A stretch of DNA of 64,000 nt from Streptococcus mitis (GCF_016658865.1 NZ_CP067992.1:1197001-1261000), one strand, 5' to 3'. Counted from the first letter of the stretch, positions 1-9,759 are shown. The notes: generated by a model from the sequence alone, not told the origin. Made by a program: numbers and translations.

Positions 1-299
1 TCACCATTGACCTTAATAGTGTCAGGCAAAATCCGCACCCTTTCAACAGAATCCGCCAAATTTTGACTCGCTTGACTCTGTTGCCAATTTTGAAAAACAA
101 ACCAGAATCCAAAAATTCCACAAAGCACTAGAACTTTGCTAGCAGATTTCCAAGAAAATTGGATAAAGAGACAGACTAGCAGAAAAACGAAGCCTAGCAG
201 TGCGATATAGGATGCTGAAAAAATGGCGTAGTAAAGCCAGAGCAATAGAAAACTCAGATAGATTAGGGGAACAGGGAAAGTCTTAATCCGCTGTAACAT
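1..299 (-). CDS. comEC: ComEC DNA-uptake channel, N-terminus only (runs off the window)
   Basis: The reverse strand from an ATG at 299 encodes a hydrophobic N-terminus (begins MLQRIKTFPVPLIYLSFLLL) with several membrane segments, then a polar stretch ending at the window edge; about 99 codons are visible. ComEC forms the inner-membrane channel through which single-stranded transforming DNA enters the cell. The start overlaps the 3' end of comEA by 17 bases, so the two genes are translationally coupled and share the late-competence promoter. The visible part matches the N-terminus of streptococcal ComEC (CelB) as I recall it. The catalytic and channel domains lie outside the window. Confidence 0.9.
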   Translation of the reverse strand, partial: MLQRIKTFPVPLIYLSFLLLWLYYAIFSASYIALLGFVFLLVCLFIQFSWKSASKVLVLCGIFGFWFVFQNWQQSQASQNLADSVERVRILPDTIKVNG

Positions 300-933
300 A
301 GTCTTTTAGCTTTTCTATCGTTTTAGCACCAATGCCAGAAACCTTCTTGAGTTCATCAACCGACTTGAATTTCCCATTTGATTCACGATGGTCGATAATA
401 TCCTGAGCTCGTTTGCCACCCAGACCCTTGACCTGCTTGAGCTCTTCCAGACTGGCCTTGTTGAGATTGACCTTCTTTTCCTTGTTCTTTGAAGAAGCTG
501 TCCCAGAACCAGTCTGTTGACTAGCTGCTTCTTCTCCCTTAGTTGGAACGTAGACCAGAGCCTCATCACTAACTTTCTGAGCTAGATTGAGCGATTTGCT
601 GTCTGCTTGCTCTGTCAAGCCACCCGCCTTTTGAACAGCATCATTGACCCGACTACCTACTGGCAAGTCATAAATCCCTGGTGATTTAACAGCGCCTTTC
701 ACATCTACTGTAATCACATCTTGTTCAACCGATTCGTCCTTCTCTTCCCTCTTCACATCCTTTTCGGTCGATGAAACCTTGGAAACAGCTGCAACTTCTC
801 CCTGTAAATTCGTCTCTTTAACAGGTATTTGTGGAGCTGGTTTTAGCAGGAAAAATCCTCCTACAAGCAAGCCCAGACCAGTACAGATGACGATGATTTT
901 ATACTCTTTGATTTTCTCGATAATTGCTTCCAT
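283..933 (-). CDS. comEA: ComEA competence DNA receptor
   Basis: A 216-residue membrane-anchored DNA-binding protein that captures double-stranded DNA at the cell surface and hands it to the ComEC channel. One membrane segment lies at about residues 12-30. A SLBB/Grass-type domain covers about 74-132. A low-complexity linker follows. A C-terminal double helix-hairpin-helix region (about 155-216) carries the two hairpin motifs VKGLGGKRA (168-176) and VSGIGAKTI (198-206). The ATG at 933 is preceded by GAGAGGAG. It is first in an operon with comEC, behind a ComX box at 953-960, so expression should be limited to competence. Confidence 0.95.
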   Translation of the reverse strand: MEAIIEKIKEYKIIVICTGLGLLVGGFFLLKPAPQIPVKETNLQGEVAAVSKVSSTEKDVKREEKDESVEQDVITVDVKGAVKSPGIYDLPVGSRVNDAVQKAGGLTEQADSKSLNLAQKVSDEALVYVPTKGEEAASQQTGSGTASSKNKEKKVNLNKASLEELKQVKGLGGKRAQDIIDHRESNGKFKSVDELKKVSGIGAKTIEKLKDYVTAD

Positions 934-952
934 ATTTTCTCCTCTCTTAGAT

Positions 953-960
953 TATTCGTA
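953..960 (-). promoter_or_regulatory. ComX (SigX) box / cin-box of comEA-comEC
   Basis: The minus strand reads TTACGAATAAT here. It contains the exact eight-base late-competence box TACGAATA recognised by RNA polymerase carrying the competence sigma factor ComX. It lies about 20 bases upstream of the comEA start codon, with T-rich sequence upstream, which is the normal geometry for late com genes. Confidence 0.88.
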
Positions 961-999
961 AGAGGAAGAAAAAACAGTCGAAAATTTCTTTTCAACTGC

Positions 1000-1569
1000 T
1001 TATTTATTTGCAAAATAGTCTTCCTTAGTCAAGACATAATAAACTCTTGTGATAATTCGACCTGGTTCTTTATTATCCATTCTGGCATAGGGTTCTTCGT
1101 GGGAAAAACGCATGCCTGATTTCTCCATGACCTTGCCAGATGCGGGATTATCCTTATCGTGAAGGGCGATCAACTTGTTCATTCCAATATTCTCAAAAGC
1201 CAGCTTAATCACGGCACGATTGGCTTCTGTCGTCAAACCTTGATTCCAATACTTTTTATTGATAATGTAACCAATAGCTGCCTTTTTGAGAATGGGATCA
1301 ATCTTGTGCAAATCAATAGTTCCGATAAACTGACTATTGCTTTTTAGTTCGATTCCCCACCGTCCCAAGGGATTGGCCAAGTAGAACTGAGCAATGTTAT
1401 TCTTGGTCTCTTCTAGGCTCTGATTTGTTGGAAAAGTGTAGCGTGTATTATCCTTGTCCGAGGCATAGTCAAACATTTCTTCCGCATCATCCAAGGTTAC
1501 AGGTCTAAGCAATAAACGCTCAGTCTCGACTATGGGATACTGAGCTAGTTTTAAAAAGATTGATTCCAT
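1000..1569 (-). CDS. GNAT N-acetyltransferase, RimJ/RimL type
   Basis: A 189-residue single-domain acetyltransferase using acetyl-CoA. The N-terminus has the family signature TERLLLRPVTLDDAEEMF (about 16-33). The acetyl-CoA loop region is represented by YWNQGLTTEA, followed by the RimJ/RimL hallmark NPASGKVMEKSGM. The start is supported by GGAGGAGAAG just before the ATG. Relatives acetylate ribosomal-protein N-termini or small molecules; nothing here fixes the substrate. It stands alone between comEA and phoH. Confidence 0.85.
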   Translation of the reverse strand: MESIFLKLAQYPIVETERLLLRPVTLDDAEEMFDYASDKDNTRYTFPTNQSLEETKNNIAQFYLANPLGRWGIELKSNSQFIGTIDLHKIDPILKKAAIGYIINKKYWNQGLTTEANRAVIKLAFENIGMNKLIALHDKDNPASGKVMEKSGMRFSHEEPYARMDNKEPGRIITRVYYVLTKEDYFANK

Positions 1570-1654
1570 ACTTCTCCTCCGCTTGAAAAGTTTCTAACTA
1601 ATACAAGGATATTGACTGAAACATTGTATTGAGATAACTTTAAATACAAAAGAA

Positions 1655-2659
1655 CTATCCTTCAGACAGAGGTTGAGACTCTAATTCTTCACTCTCTTCA
1701 TTCTTGACAGGTGCTGGTTCATAAGCTCGGATAATCTGAGCAACAACTGGATGGCGAACCACATCTTTAGCTGAAAAATGAACAAAGTCAATTTGGTGAA
1801 TGTTCTTGAGTTTTTCTTGAGCATCAATCAAACCGGACTTGACATTACGCGGCAGGTCAATCTGACTGATATCTCCATTGACAATCATCTTAGAATTAAA
1901 GCCTAAACGAGTCAAGAACATCTTCATCTGCATGATGGTCGTATTTTGGGCTTCATCTAGAATGACAAAGGCATCATCCAAGGTTCGCCCACGCATATAT
2001 GCGAGGGGTGCAATCTCGATAATTTCACGCTCCATGAGACGCGTTGTTTGGTCTTTCCCAAGAATCTGATACAAGGCATCATAAACAGGTCGAAGGTAAG
2101 GATCCACCTTCTCCTTAAGATCACCCGGAAGAAAACCTAGACTCTCTCCTGCTTCCACTGCTGGACGAGTCAGGATAATTCGCTTGACCTGCCCACGTTT
2201 AAGGGCAGTCACTGCCAAGGTCACTGCAAGAAAGGTCTTCCCTGTCCCTGCTGGTCCGATTCCAAAGGTCACATCGTGCTGTTTAACACTATCCACATAA
2301 AGCTTTTGACCCAATGTTTTGACGCGAATCGGTTTACCTGTATTGTCCTTGATAATTTCTTCTTCGTAAAGGGCAACAAACTTGTCGATTTCATCGTTTT
2401 TGACCATGCTAATCGCAGTCACCACATCTGGTGTGCCGACTGTCATCCCACGATTCACCAAAACCATGAGAGCTTGAATAACCTGACGAGCTTCCTCACA
2501 GGCATTCTCTTCTCCCAAAACCTGGACAATCTCCGTACGAGCATGAATCACAACATCAAGCTCTTCTTCCATCAAACGAAGATGGCGTTCATTGGAACCA
2601 AAAAGATGAAACAGGTCATCTGGATGACTCAGTTGAATGTCAATTGAATGTTCCTTCAA
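1655..2659 (-). CDS. phoH: PhoH family ATPase
   Basis: A 334-residue PhoH protein, a cytoplasmic P-loop ATPase related to the helicase core and linked in bacteria to RNA metabolism. Walker A is GPAGTGKT (135-142) and Walker B is FVILDEAQNT (231-240). Between them lies the family segment TRPAVEAGESLGFLPGDLKE. A small RNA-binding-like N-terminal domain precedes the ATPase. The start is a TTG at 2659, supported by AGAGGT eight bases upstream and by the conserved N-terminus MKEHSIDIQLSHPDD; there is no good ATG alternative. The C-terminus is Glu-rich. Confidence 0.93.
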   Translation of the reverse strand: MKEHSIDIQLSHPDDLFHLFGSNERHLRLMEEELDVVIHARTEIVQVLGEENACEEARQVIQALMVLVNRGMTVGTPDVVTAISMVKNDEIDKFVALYEEEIIKDNTGKPIRVKTLGQKLYVDSVKQHDVTFGIGPAGTGKTFLAVTLAVTALKRGQVKRIILTRPAVEAGESLGFLPGDLKEKVDPYLRPVYDALYQILGKDQTTRLMEREIIEIAPLAYMRGRTLDDAFVILDEAQNTTIMQMKMFLTRLGFNSKMIVNGDISQIDLPRNVKSGLIDAQEKLKNIHQIDFVHFSAKDVVRHPVVAQIIRAYEPAPVKNEESEELESQPLSEG

Positions 2660-2744
2660 ATAAAGAACCTCTCTAATCCTTTTATTTCTTTTTATTATAG
2701 CAAAGGGATGGAGAAATTACTAGCCCAAAGCCAATGAATAAAGT

Positions 2745-2960
2745 CTAGTGTTCTAAGTATTCTTGCCAGATAGCGTCAAAGTCTCCTAGGTTAAAAGAAA
2801 AACTGGCATGCTCCTCCAAAAATCGACTGACCTCATCAAAATCATCCGTATGTTTTGGAAAGGCTGATTCTTCAAAAGCGAGGTCTGCCAAGATAGCCTT
2901 GGGATTGTTACTTTTAGGATTGCGCTCGGTCATGAGCCAAGTGTAAAATGATTTTCTCAT
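2745..2960 (-). CDS. YozE family protein (UPF0346)
   Basis: A 71-residue acidic protein with the YozE/UPF0346 pattern: N-terminal [11 protein letters not shown], then [19 protein letters not shown], and an aromatic C-terminus ([10 protein letters not shown]). The family folds as a small helical bundle; its function is not established. It lies eight bases downstream of cvfB on the same strand, with AGGGAG before the ATG, so it is probably the second gene of a cvfB-yozE transcript. Confidence 0.85.
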   Translation of the reverse strand: MRKSFYTWLMTERNPKSNNPKAILADLAFEESAFPKHTDDFDEVSRFLEEHASFSFNLGDFDAIWQEYLEH

Positions 2961-2968
2961 ATGTCTCC

Positions 2969-3823
2969 CTAAATCAACTCTGTCCCAAACTGGTCTTGCT
3001 TGATTTTACCAGCCTTCATAAGACCACCTAAAGCTTTCTTGAACTGACCTTTAGAAATGCCAAAGGTTGCCTTGATGTCGTCTGGAGATGACTTATCATT
3101 TAAGGTCATGAAACCGCCATTGCTTTCCAAGTAGGTCAAAATCATCTGGGCATCATTTTCCAACATTTCAAATGAACGCGGTTTTAGGGAGAGGTTCAGA
3201 GTTCTATCAACCTCACGGAAACCAATGACACGCGCATCTAACACTTGACCCAACCGTGGCTCTGCGTAGCGCTCGCTAGGATGGATAAAGCCAAGCATGT
3301 TATTTTCTGGTAGGTAAACAAAGGTTCCTGACAGCTTGAGACGGTATACAATGGCTGGCCAGTTTTGGTTCTGCATATTGTTGTAGGCAGGACGAGCCAG
3401 ACGTTGGAAGTCTTCTTGATAGGCCAAAAGTCCCCAGATACGGTCTTTCTTGTCCACTTCAAGACGGATGTAGAGTTGGTCGCCTTTCTTAGGCCAGAGT
3501 TCCTTGAGCTCAGGAAGAATATCGAGTGACACAACGATTTCCTTGTCAGGAAGTCCTGTATCCACAAAAACACCCAAGTCCTTACGAACTTCTGTAACAC
3601 GTCCCCAACCAAATTGGTCCTGAGTAGCAGTCACTTCTAGAGTTGTCAAGCGGAGCTTTTGCTTCATATCTGTGTAGGCGAAACCTTTAACCGTATCCCC
3701 TACTGTATGCTGACCTTCTTCCTTGGCAAGCGCATAGGTTTGGCCATCCTTTTGCACAAAGTAAAAACGGTCATTTTCATCGATGATGAGTCCAACGATA
3801 AAACTTGCAAGATTTGTATTCAT
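2969..3823 (-). CDS. cvfB: CvfB-type S1 RNA-binding regulator
   Basis: A 284-residue CvfB (conserved virulence factor B) homologue with S1-like OB folds in the N-terminal two thirds (for example [20 protein letters not shown]) and a C-terminal winged helix ending in [20 protein letters not shown]. CvfB binds RNA in staphylococci and affects virulence-gene expression. I chose the ATG at 3823 ([13 protein letters not shown]) because GAAGGA lies just upstream. An in-frame upstream extension to 3862 lacks such a site and is not conserved in this family as I know it. Confidence 0.88.
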   Translation of the reverse strand: MNTNLASFIVGLIIDENDRFYFVQKDGQTYALAKEEGQHTVGDTVKGFAYTDMKQKLRLTTLEVTATQDQFGWGRVTEVRKDLGVFVDTGLPDKEIVVSLDILPELKELWPKKGDQLYIRLEVDKKDRIWGLLAYQEDFQRLARPAYNNMQNQNWPAIVYRLKLSGTFVYLPENNMLGFIHPSERYAEPRLGQVLDARVIGFREVDRTLNLSLKPRSFEMLENDAQMILTYLESNGGFMTLNDKSSPDDIKATFGISKGQFKKALGGLMKAGKIKQDQFGTELI

Positions 3824-3882
3824 ATTTCCTTCTTTCGAATAAAACTCAGCCAGCAATGCCAACTGAGTTTTTCTGTTTATTT

Positions 3883-4440
3883 TTAGACTTCCAAAAGTTC
3901 TTTTTCTTTGTTGGCAGTCATGTCATCGATGTGTTTGACAGCATCGTCTGTTACTTTCTGAATATCTTTTTCAAGAGTCTTCAATTCGTCTTCAGTGATT
4001 TCTTTTGCTTTTTCTTGTTTCTTAGCTTCGTCCATAGCATCACGACGGATATTGCGGACAGCCACCTTAGCATTTTCACCGACCTTCTTCACTTCTTTAG
4101 CAAGGTCACGACGAGTTTCTTCTGTAAGAGCAGGGATAACCAAACGAATCACAGAACCATCATTAGCTGGTGTAATACCAAGATCAGAAGCGTTCAAGGC
4201 ACGTTCGATGTCTTTCAATGAAGACTTGTCAAATGGTGTTACCAACAAGACACGCGCTTCTGGAATCGTAATTGAAGCGATTTGGTTAAGGGGAGTTTCT
4301 ACTCCATAGTACTCTACATGTACACGGTCAAGCAAGCTTGCATTGGCACGACCGGCACGGATACCACCAAATTCACGAGCAAGTGATTGGTGAGACTGGG
4401 TCATTCTCTCTTTAGCTTTTTCAATAATTGCGTTAGCCAT
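3883..4440 (-). CDS. frr: Ribosome recycling factor
   Basis: A 185-residue RRF, full length for the family. With EF-G it splits post-termination ribosomes for reuse. Typical blocks are visible: [20 protein letters not shown] near the N-terminus, [14 protein letters not shown], and the C-terminal helix region [22 protein letters not shown]. It lies eight bases downstream of pyrH, the usual pyrH-frr operon order. Confidence 0.97.
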   Translation of the reverse strand: MANAIIEKAKERMTQSHQSLAREFGGIRAGRANASLLDRVHVEYYGVETPLNQIASITIPEARVLLVTPFDKSSLKDIERALNASDLGITPANDGSVIRLVIPALTEETRRDLAKEVKKVGENAKVAVRNIRRDAMDEAKKQEKAKEITEDELKTLEKDIQKVTDDAVKHIDDMTANKEKELLEV

Positions 4441-4448
4441 AATCTTTC

Positions 4449-5186
4449 TTATTCCTTTTCTTCGATATTATTTGAAACTGTTGTTCCGATATTTTCACCA
4501 AATACGACACGTTTGATGTTGCCTGGTTGGTTCATGTTGAAGACAACCAAGTCAATGTCGTTGTCCATTGAGAGGGTTGAAGCTGTTGAATCCATGATAC
4601 GAAGACCTTTATTGATAACGTCACGGTGAGTCAATTCTTCAAACTTAACGGCTGTCTTGTCCTTCTTAGGATCGGCATTATAAACACCGTCGACGCCATT
4701 TTTAGCCATGAGGATGGCATCTGCTTCGATTTCAGCTGCACGAAGAGCCGCTGTTGTATCTGTTGAGAAGTAAGGTGAACCAATTCCAGCACCAAAGATA
4801 ACGATACGGCCTTTTTCAAGGTGACGAAGGGCACGTCCACGTACGTAAGGCTCTGCCACTTGTTGCATGGCAATGGCTGTTTGTACACGCGTATCAACCC
4901 CAACTTGTTGCAATGAATCTGCCATCACAAGAGCATTCATAACAGTCCCAAGCATTCCTGTGTAATCTGCCTGAACGCGGTCCATTCCTGCTTCTGCAGC
5001 AGGTTCACCACGCCAGAGATTTCCTCCACCAATAACAAGGGCAATTTCGATACCTAAGCTATGAACTTCTTGAATCTCTTTTGCGATTGTTTGAACTGTT
5101 TGGATATCAATCCCTACGCCACGTTCACCGGCAAGGGCTTCACCTGATAACTTGATTAAAATACGTTTATACTTGGGATTCGCCAT
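4449..5186 (-). CDS. pyrH: UMP kinase
   Basis: A 245-residue hexameric bacterial UMP kinase of the amino-acid-kinase fold, phosphorylating UMP to UDP. Signatures: [14 protein letters not shown] at the N-terminus, the glycine-rich [26 protein letters not shown], and the ATP-site segment [17 protein letters not shown] place the start at the ATG at 5186 (MANPKYKR), seven bases after AAGGAG. A GTG two codons upstream sits directly against the Shine-Dalgarno and is less likely. It is co-transcribed with frr. Confidence 0.97.
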   Translation of the reverse strand: MANPKYKRILIKLSGEALAGERGVGIDIQTVQTIAKEIQEVHSLGIEIALVIGGGNLWRGEPAAEAGMDRVQADYTGMLGTVMNALVMADSLQQVGVDTRVQTAIAMQQVAEPYVRGRALRHLEKGRIVIFGAGIGSPYFSTDTTAALRAAEIEADAILMAKNGVDGVYNADPKKDKTAVKFEELTHRDVINKGLRIMDSTASTLSMDNDIDLVVFNMNQPGNIKRVVFGENIGTTVSNNIEEKE

Positions 5187-5269
5187 TTTCACTCTCCTTT
5201 TTTTATCCTACCTATTTTATCACAATTTCTAAGATTTTTATAGTATCATGAGCAATTCTTTCAAAAAAA

Positions 5270-6604
5270 TTAGACCGTTAAAAATTCCTCTAAATCGTTA
5301 AGGGCACGCTCTGCAATTTTTTCATAACGAGCCTTCTTATCACGGATACGTTCGCCTTCCAACTCCTTGATAATTCCAAAGTTGACATTCATCGGTTGGA
5401 AATGTTTGCTGTCCGCATGGGTGATGTAATGAGCCAGACTTCCAATCGCTGTTGTCTCTGGGAAAATAGCCTCACTTTCACCCTTGAAAAGACGAGCTGC
5501 ATTAATACCCGCAACCAAGCCTGACGCTGCTGACTCAACATAGCCTTCCACACCCGTCATCTGACCAGCAAAGAAGAGATTTGGTTGCTTCTTAGAACGA
5601 TAGGTCTGTTCAAGAAGATTTGGTGAATCCATGTAAGAATTGCGGTGCATGACACCATAACGAACAAACTCCACATTTTCAAGACCTGGAATCATTTGGA
5701 AGACACGCTTTTGTTCTCCCCATTTGAGGTGGGTCTGGAAACCGACGATATTATAGAGGCTACCAGCTGCATTGTCCTGACGAAGCTGAACCACCGCATA
5801 AGGTGTTTTAAATTCTCCATCACGAGGTCCTGTGTAGTCGTCCGGATACTCCAGACCGACTGGTTTCATAGGACCATAAAGCATTGTTTTAATACCACGT
5901 TTAGCCATGACTTCGATAGGCATACAGCCTTCAAAATACTTTTCTTTTTCGAAAGAATTAAGCGGAGCTTCTTCCGCATTGACCAAGGCTTCATGGAAAT
6001 CCATAAACTCTTGCTTGGTCATTGGAGCATTGAGATAAGCAGCTTCTCCCTTGTCATACCGAGACTTGAGATAGACCTTGCTCATATCGATGGTGTTGAC
6101 ATCAATAATCGGCGCTGCCGCATCGTAGAAATAGAAACCATCGCCGTCATTGAGAGCATGAATCTTTTCAGCCAAGGCATCGCTAGTCAAAGGACCAGTA
6201 GCGATAACTGTGATTACATCAGTCGGTAATTCTGTAATTTCATCACGAACCACTTCAATCAAGGGATGGTTGGCAACTTTTTCGGTCACCATTTGGGAGA
6301 AACCATCACGGTCCACCGCAAGGGCACCACCAGCAGGAACACGTGTAGCCTCAGCAGATTTCAAAATAACTGAACCCAAGCGACGCATTTCTTCCTTGAG
6401 AAGCCCGACAGCATTTGTCAAAGCATCCCCACGCAAAGAATTGGAACAAACCAACTCGGCAAAATTATCTGTTTTGTGCTGGGGTGTTGACTTGACACCA
6501 CGCATTTCATAAAGTTTAACTGGAATACCACGTTCTGCAATTTGGTAGGCAGCTTCAGAACCTGCCAAACCAGCACCGATAACATTGATATAAGATTGAG
6601 ACAC
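5270..6604 (-). CDS. trmFO: TrmFO, tRNA m5U54 methyltransferase (folate/FAD dependent)
   Basis: A 444-residue flavoprotein methylating U54 of tRNA using methylene-tetrahydrofolate. The N-terminal FAD motif is GAGLAG (10-15), followed by the Gid-family blocks [19 protein letters not shown] and [19 protein letters not shown]. The start is a GTG at 6604 ([10 protein letters not shown]), with AAGAGGT about nine bases upstream. An in-frame ATG at 6637 would start inside the neighbouring repeat and adds 11 unconserved residues. The ribosome binding site abuts the end of a RUP-like repeat. Confidence 0.95.
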   Translation of the reverse strand: MSQSYINVIGAGLAGSEAAYQIAERGIPVKLYEMRGVKSTPQHKTDNFAELVCSNSLRGDALTNAVGLLKEEMRRLGSVILKSAEATRVPAGGALAVDRDGFSQMVTEKVANHPLIEVVRDEITELPTDVITVIATGPLTSDALAEKIHALNDGDGFYFYDAAAPIIDVNTIDMSKVYLKSRYDKGEAAYLNAPMTKQEFMDFHEALVNAEEAPLNSFEKEKYFEGCMPIEVMAKRGIKTMLYGPMKPVGLEYPDDYTGPRDGEFKTPYAVVQLRQDNAAGSLYNIVGFQTHLKWGEQKRVFQMIPGLENVEFVRYGVMHRNSYMDSPNLLEQTYRSKKQPNLFFAGQMTGVEGYVESAASGLVAGINAARLFKGESEAIFPETTAIGSLAHYITHADSKHFQPMNVNFGIIKELEGERIRDKKARYEKIAERALNDLEEFLTV

Positions 6605-6619
6605 GACACTAATACCTCT

Positions 6620-6727
6620 TTGGGAGTGTGAAGACAAGTTTCACATTGAAAAAGCCAATCTGACCTACTTCGCTTTCGAGTTTCTTGGCTTAAGCTGAAA
6701 AAGTCCACAGGACTTTTTCACTCCCAC
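6620..6727. repeat. RUP-like extragenic repeat, about 107 bp
   Basis: The segment begins TTGGGAGTGTGAA and ends TTTTTCACTCCCA, so its termini are inverted copies of one another. The interior has a further inverted pair around AAAAAGTCC/GGACTTTTT. Length, position and the GGGAGTGTGAA end agree with the pneumococcal RUP element (about 107 bp, a mini-element mobilised by IS630-Spn1) as I recall it; I could not check an alignment. It sits directly next to the trmFO ribosome binding site. Confidence 0.6.
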
Positions 6728-6761
6728 AAATCTTTCTAATTTTTTCTTCTACTAGTATAAC

Positions 6762-6789
6762 AAAAAAAGGGAAGAAGGCAAACTTCCCT
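6762..6789 (-). terminator. Rho-independent terminator after rsmI
   Basis: On the minus strand AGGGAAG, a short loop and CTTCCCT are followed by a run of seven Ts. It lies directly downstream of the rsmI stop codon and upstream of the RUP-like repeat. Confidence 0.8.
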
Positions 6790-6791
6790 GT

Positions 6792-7670
6792 TTAGTCATT
6801 TTCTTGATTTTCTTCCCAGTCATGGTAGGCTGCGTAAAGCTGGCTCTTATTCCACTGGTAAAACTTAGCTACTTCCTTAATAGCTTGGTTTTTCTTCATG
6901 CCTTGCTGGATGCGGACTTGGATTTCTAAGAACAAGTCCTCCTCATCTTTTTCTTCCACATCCTGACTGGCACCTTCAACGATGAGAAGGCATTCGCCCT
7001 TGAGTGGCGTTTCAGCTATGTTTTCTAATAACTCTGAAATGGTACCTCTTTGGTATTCTTCATAGATTTTGGTCAATTCTCTAACCAAGACCACCGAGCG
7101 GTCACCGTAGACTTCTAGCATATTTTCCAACGTATCAGCTACACGATGAGGGGATTCATAGAAAATCTGAGTTTCAGGATAGTCTTTTTTCGAGTCAAAA
7201 AATTGCTTTTGCTGACCTGATTTTCTGGGTAAAAAGCCGTAAAAGATATGTGGCTGTGGCGCTAAACCACTGGCAATCAAGGCAGAAATTCCTGCAGAGG
7301 CACCTGGAACAGTCACTACTGCAATTTCTTCCTCAATGGCTGCCTTAACCAAATCATGACCAGGGTCTGAGATGCTAGGCAGACCCGCGTCGGATACCTG
7401 AGCAATACTTTGACCTGCTTTCAGGAAACCAATCAAATCAGGAATCTTTTCCTTGGCATTGTGCTCATGAAAACTGATTTGCTTGGTAGAAATGTCAAAA
7501 TGCTTGAGCAATAGACCTGTATTGCGCGTGTCCTCAGCAGCAATCCAATCCACTTCTTTCAAGGTCTGAATAGCTCGAAAGGTCATATCATCTAGATTGC
7601 CAATCGGCGTTGCCACTAGGTACAGCTTGCCATAGGGAGACTGCCCCTTAAAACTTTTTTGAATCTGCAT
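6792..7670 (-). CDS. rsmI: RsmI, 16S rRNA C1402 2'-O-methyltransferase
   Basis: A 292-residue SAM-dependent methylase of the tetrapyrrole-methylase fold that 2'-O-methylates C1402 in the decoding centre. Blocks: LYLVATPIGNLDDMTFRA (about 17-34), AAEDTRNTGLLLKHF, QVSDAGLPSISDPGHDLV, and FYGFLPRKSGQ. The C-terminal part carries the small RsmI helical domain (MKKNQAIKEVAKFYQW). The start lies two bases from the yabA stop, so the two are coupled in a tmk-holB-yabA-rsmI run. Confidence 0.95.
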   Translation of the reverse strand: MQIQKSFKGQSPYGKLYLVATPIGNLDDMTFRAIQTLKEVDWIAAEDTRNTGLLLKHFDISTKQISFHEHNAKEKIPDLIGFLKAGQSIAQVSDAGLPSISDPGHDLVKAAIEEEIAVVTVPGASAGISALIASGLAPQPHIFYGFLPRKSGQQKQFFDSKKDYPETQIFYESPHRVADTLENMLEVYGDRSVVLVRELTKIYEEYQRGTISELLENIAETPLKGECLLIVEGASQDVEEKDEEDLFLEIQVRIQQGMKKNQAIKEVAKFYQWNKSQLYAAYHDWEENQEND

Positions 7671-7672
7671 GC

Positions 7673-7990
7673 CTACTCCCTGTATAACAACTCGTCACAG
7701 AACATACATTCCTCGTCCTGCTCTCGACGTTGTCCATAAAAATCATTACATACGTGAAATCCATCACGGTAAATGCGACGGACACTTTCGCGAACATGTT
7801 TAGCCTTGACAGGAGCGTCTGCTTCCACCTCACCCAAGCGTTCGCGCAACTTACTATTTTCCAAACGAAGAGCTGTATTTTCCTCTACCAGGCTCTTGAG
7901 ATTTTTCTTGATGGCTTCCACATCGGCCAAGGTCACTAGTAATTGTTGGGAAAAATCATCCAGCGCGTCAAATAATTCTTTTTTGTCCAT
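7673..7990 (-). CDS. yabA: YabA, replication initiation control protein
   Basis: A 105-residue regulator that bridges DnaA and the DnaN clamp to restrain re-initiation. The N-terminal half is a leucine-zipper helix. The C-terminus has the zinc-binding set H79, C81, C95 and C98 (HVC...CMFC). I start at the ATG at 7990 ([10 protein letters not shown]), preceded by AAAGGAAAGGG; an in-frame start at 8017 would add nine residues without support. Its place between holB and rsmI is the usual Firmicute order. Confidence 0.95.
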
Positions 7991-8029
7991 AAAACAGCCC
8001 TTTCCTTTCTTTATCATTCATTTTTGAGT

Positions 8030-8920
8030 TTATATTTCTTTCAAGACCAGATATTCCATGGCATTTTGAAAGCTGACATTAGCTTGCCACATTTTTCTAG
8101 CTTCTAGCAAATCTTGTAGAATCACTCTTACTCTTGCTTGCAGGAGGTCCTGCCCACAGAGGACTTCAAAAATCCGTAAAACCTGATCCTGTTTTTCCTT
8201 GTCATCTGCCAAGTTGGCTAATTTAGCAACCTGCAGATAACTTTCTTTTTTCTTAGCTACTAACCAAGTCAGCAGGCGTTCACTTTCATCGACCAAAGTC
8301 CAAAAACTTGCCTGATTAGCCAACTTTTCTGCTTCAGCTCGCGATTGACTAAACTGAGCTAGGAGAGTCGCTTTTTTCTTAACCAGTCCCATTTGTTCTA
8401 AGAGCAAGATCAGCTTCTCTTCTTGTTTTTTAAAGTGGAAAATCTGGGTCCGACTTCGGATTGTCGGTAAAATCTTTTCTTCATCGCTTGTCAAGAAGAA
8501 AATATAAACCTCACTCTGGGGTTCTTCGATGACCTTGAGCAGAGAATTGGCTGCGTTGGGGTGCATCTTCTCAGCTTGCTCGATAATAAAAACCTGCTGC
8601 TGGCTTTCAATCCCTGCTTGGGAAAACTGGCCCACCAATTCTCTAATCCGTTCTGTCTTGATGACCTGATTGACTGGCTTAATCAAGGTGACATCGGGAA
8701 ACTCTCCCTGTTCAATCAGCTTACAATTTCGGCATTTCTCACATGGTAAAACGCCTACCTTCTCTGCACAGAAGAGGCTCTTAGCCAAAAATTGCGCCAT
8801 TTCCAAGCTTCCAAAGAATCCTGAAAATAAATAGGCATGATTGAGCTGGTCTTGTTCTAGGATACGGACAAAGCGGTCAAACTGGTCTGGTTGCCAAACC
8901 TTTAATTCTTCTTGTTTCAT
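8030..8920 (-). CDS. holB: DNA polymerase III subunit delta'
   Basis: A 296-residue clamp-loader delta' subunit. It retains the four zinc cysteines C51, C60, C63 and C66 (CEKCRNC), but the P-loop position reads GFFGSLEMA rather than GxxGxGKT. That fits delta', which opens the clamp-loader ring without hydrolysing ATP. Further blocks are [19 protein letters not shown] and the SRT motif IRSRTQ. It overlaps the end of tmk by four bases and precedes yabA. Confidence 0.94.
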   Translation of the reverse strand: MKQEELKVWQPDQFDRFVRILEQDQLNHAYLFSGFFGSLEMAQFLAKSLFCAEKVGVLPCEKCRNCKLIEQGEFPDVTLIKPVNQVIKTERIRELVGQFSQAGIESQQQVFIIEQAEKMHPNAANSLLKVIEEPQSEVYIFFLTSDEEKILPTIRSRTQIFHFKKQEEKLILLLEQMGLVKKKATLLAQFSQSRAEAEKLANQASFWTLVDESERLLTWLVAKKKESYLQVAKLANLADDKEKQDQVLRIFEVLCGQDLLQARVRVILQDLLEARKMWQANVSFQNAMEYLVLKEI

Positions 8921-9555
8921 TTAGCCAAGCCCATTCTTTCAAACAAGACAGTCTTGGTAGCATCCACAACTTGCTCCAAAGGGAGACTAGCATCAATCTT
9001 GACTATGCGATTTCCTTCTTTGTCAAGAAGAGAAAGATAGCCTTGACGAACTTTTTTGTGCAAGTCCAACCCTTCCAAGTCCAAGCGATTGACCTCACGG
9101 TCACTATTAGCAGCAATGCGAGCCAGTCCCTCTTCCACCTCAATGTCAAAATAGAGGGTCAAATCAGGTTTGAGGCCATCTGTAGCAAAATGATTGAGCC
9201 AATTAATGGCATCAATGTCCAAACCACGACCAAATCCTTGATAGGCAACAGAACTATCGATAAAACGATCCATAATGACCAACTTGCCAGCTTCAAGGGC
9301 TGGAAGAACTTTTTCCACCAAATGCTGTCTACGACTGGCAATATAGAGAAGGAGTTCAGTCTTAGCATCCATCTGAGTATGACTTGGGTCCAAAATCACT
9401 TCCCGAATTTTCTCACCAATCAAGACTCCGCCAGGTTCACGGGTCGTCAACACTTCTACTCCTTTTTCCTCTAAAATTGGGAGTAGAGCCTCTAAAACAC
9501 TGGTCTTTCCTGCTCCCTCTGGTCCCTCAAGAGAGACTAAAAATCCTTTTGACAT
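8917..9555 (-). CDS. tmk: Thymidylate kinase
   Basis: A 212-residue dTMP kinase, converting dTMP to dTDP. Walker A is GPEGAGKT (11-18). The nucleotide site includes TTREPGG and [17 protein letters not shown] (DRxxxSS). Length and order are standard. First gene of the tmk-holB-yabA-rsmI cluster; the ATG has only a weak GAG-type ribosome binding site. Confidence 0.96.
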   Translation of the reverse strand: MSKGFLVSLEGPEGAGKTSVLEALLPILEEKGVEVLTTREPGGVLIGEKIREVILDPSHTQMDAKTELLLYIASRRQHLVEKVLPALEAGKLVIMDRFIDSSVAYQGFGRGLDIDAINWLNHFATDGLKPDLTLYFDIEVEEGLARIAANSDREVNRLDLEGLDLHKKVRQGYLSLLDKEGNRIVKIDASLPLEQVVDATKTVLFERMGLAK

Positions 9556-9635
9556 GTCTAACTCATTTCTTTTTTACTACTTCTATTCTATCAAAAAAAT
9601 AGGGGTTTGTGACAATCTTTTTGTCTTCTAATTTC

Positions 9636-9749
9636 ATACTCAATGAAAATCAAAGAGCAAACTAGTAAGCTAGCCGCAGGTTGCTCAAAACACTGTTTTG
9701 AGGTTGCAGATGGAAGCTGACGCAGTTTGAAGAGATTTTCGAAGAGTAT
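9636..9749 (-). repeat. BOX element (boxA plus boxC, apparently without boxB)
   Basis: One end reads ATACTCAATGAAAATCAAAG (boxC side) and the other GAGATTTTCGAAGAGTAT (boxA side), the diagnostic ends of the pneumococcal/mitis-group BOX repeat. The core TTGCTCAAAACACTGTTTTGAGG forms a hairpin. At about 114 bp it fits boxA plus boxC with no boxB copy. Read 5'-3' as A to C it runs on the minus strand, between tmk and proC. Confidence 0.88.
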
Positions 9750-9759
9750 CAAACACCAT

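Noticed and set aside
3805..4221. Phe-rich plus-strand frame opposite frr
   Set aside because: Composition reflects the complement of Lys/Glu-rich frr; no start signal.
5645..6229. Long plus-strand open frame opposite trmFO
   Set aside because: It is antisense to a clearly conserved gene, has no ribosome binding site and its residues look like reverse-complement shadow.
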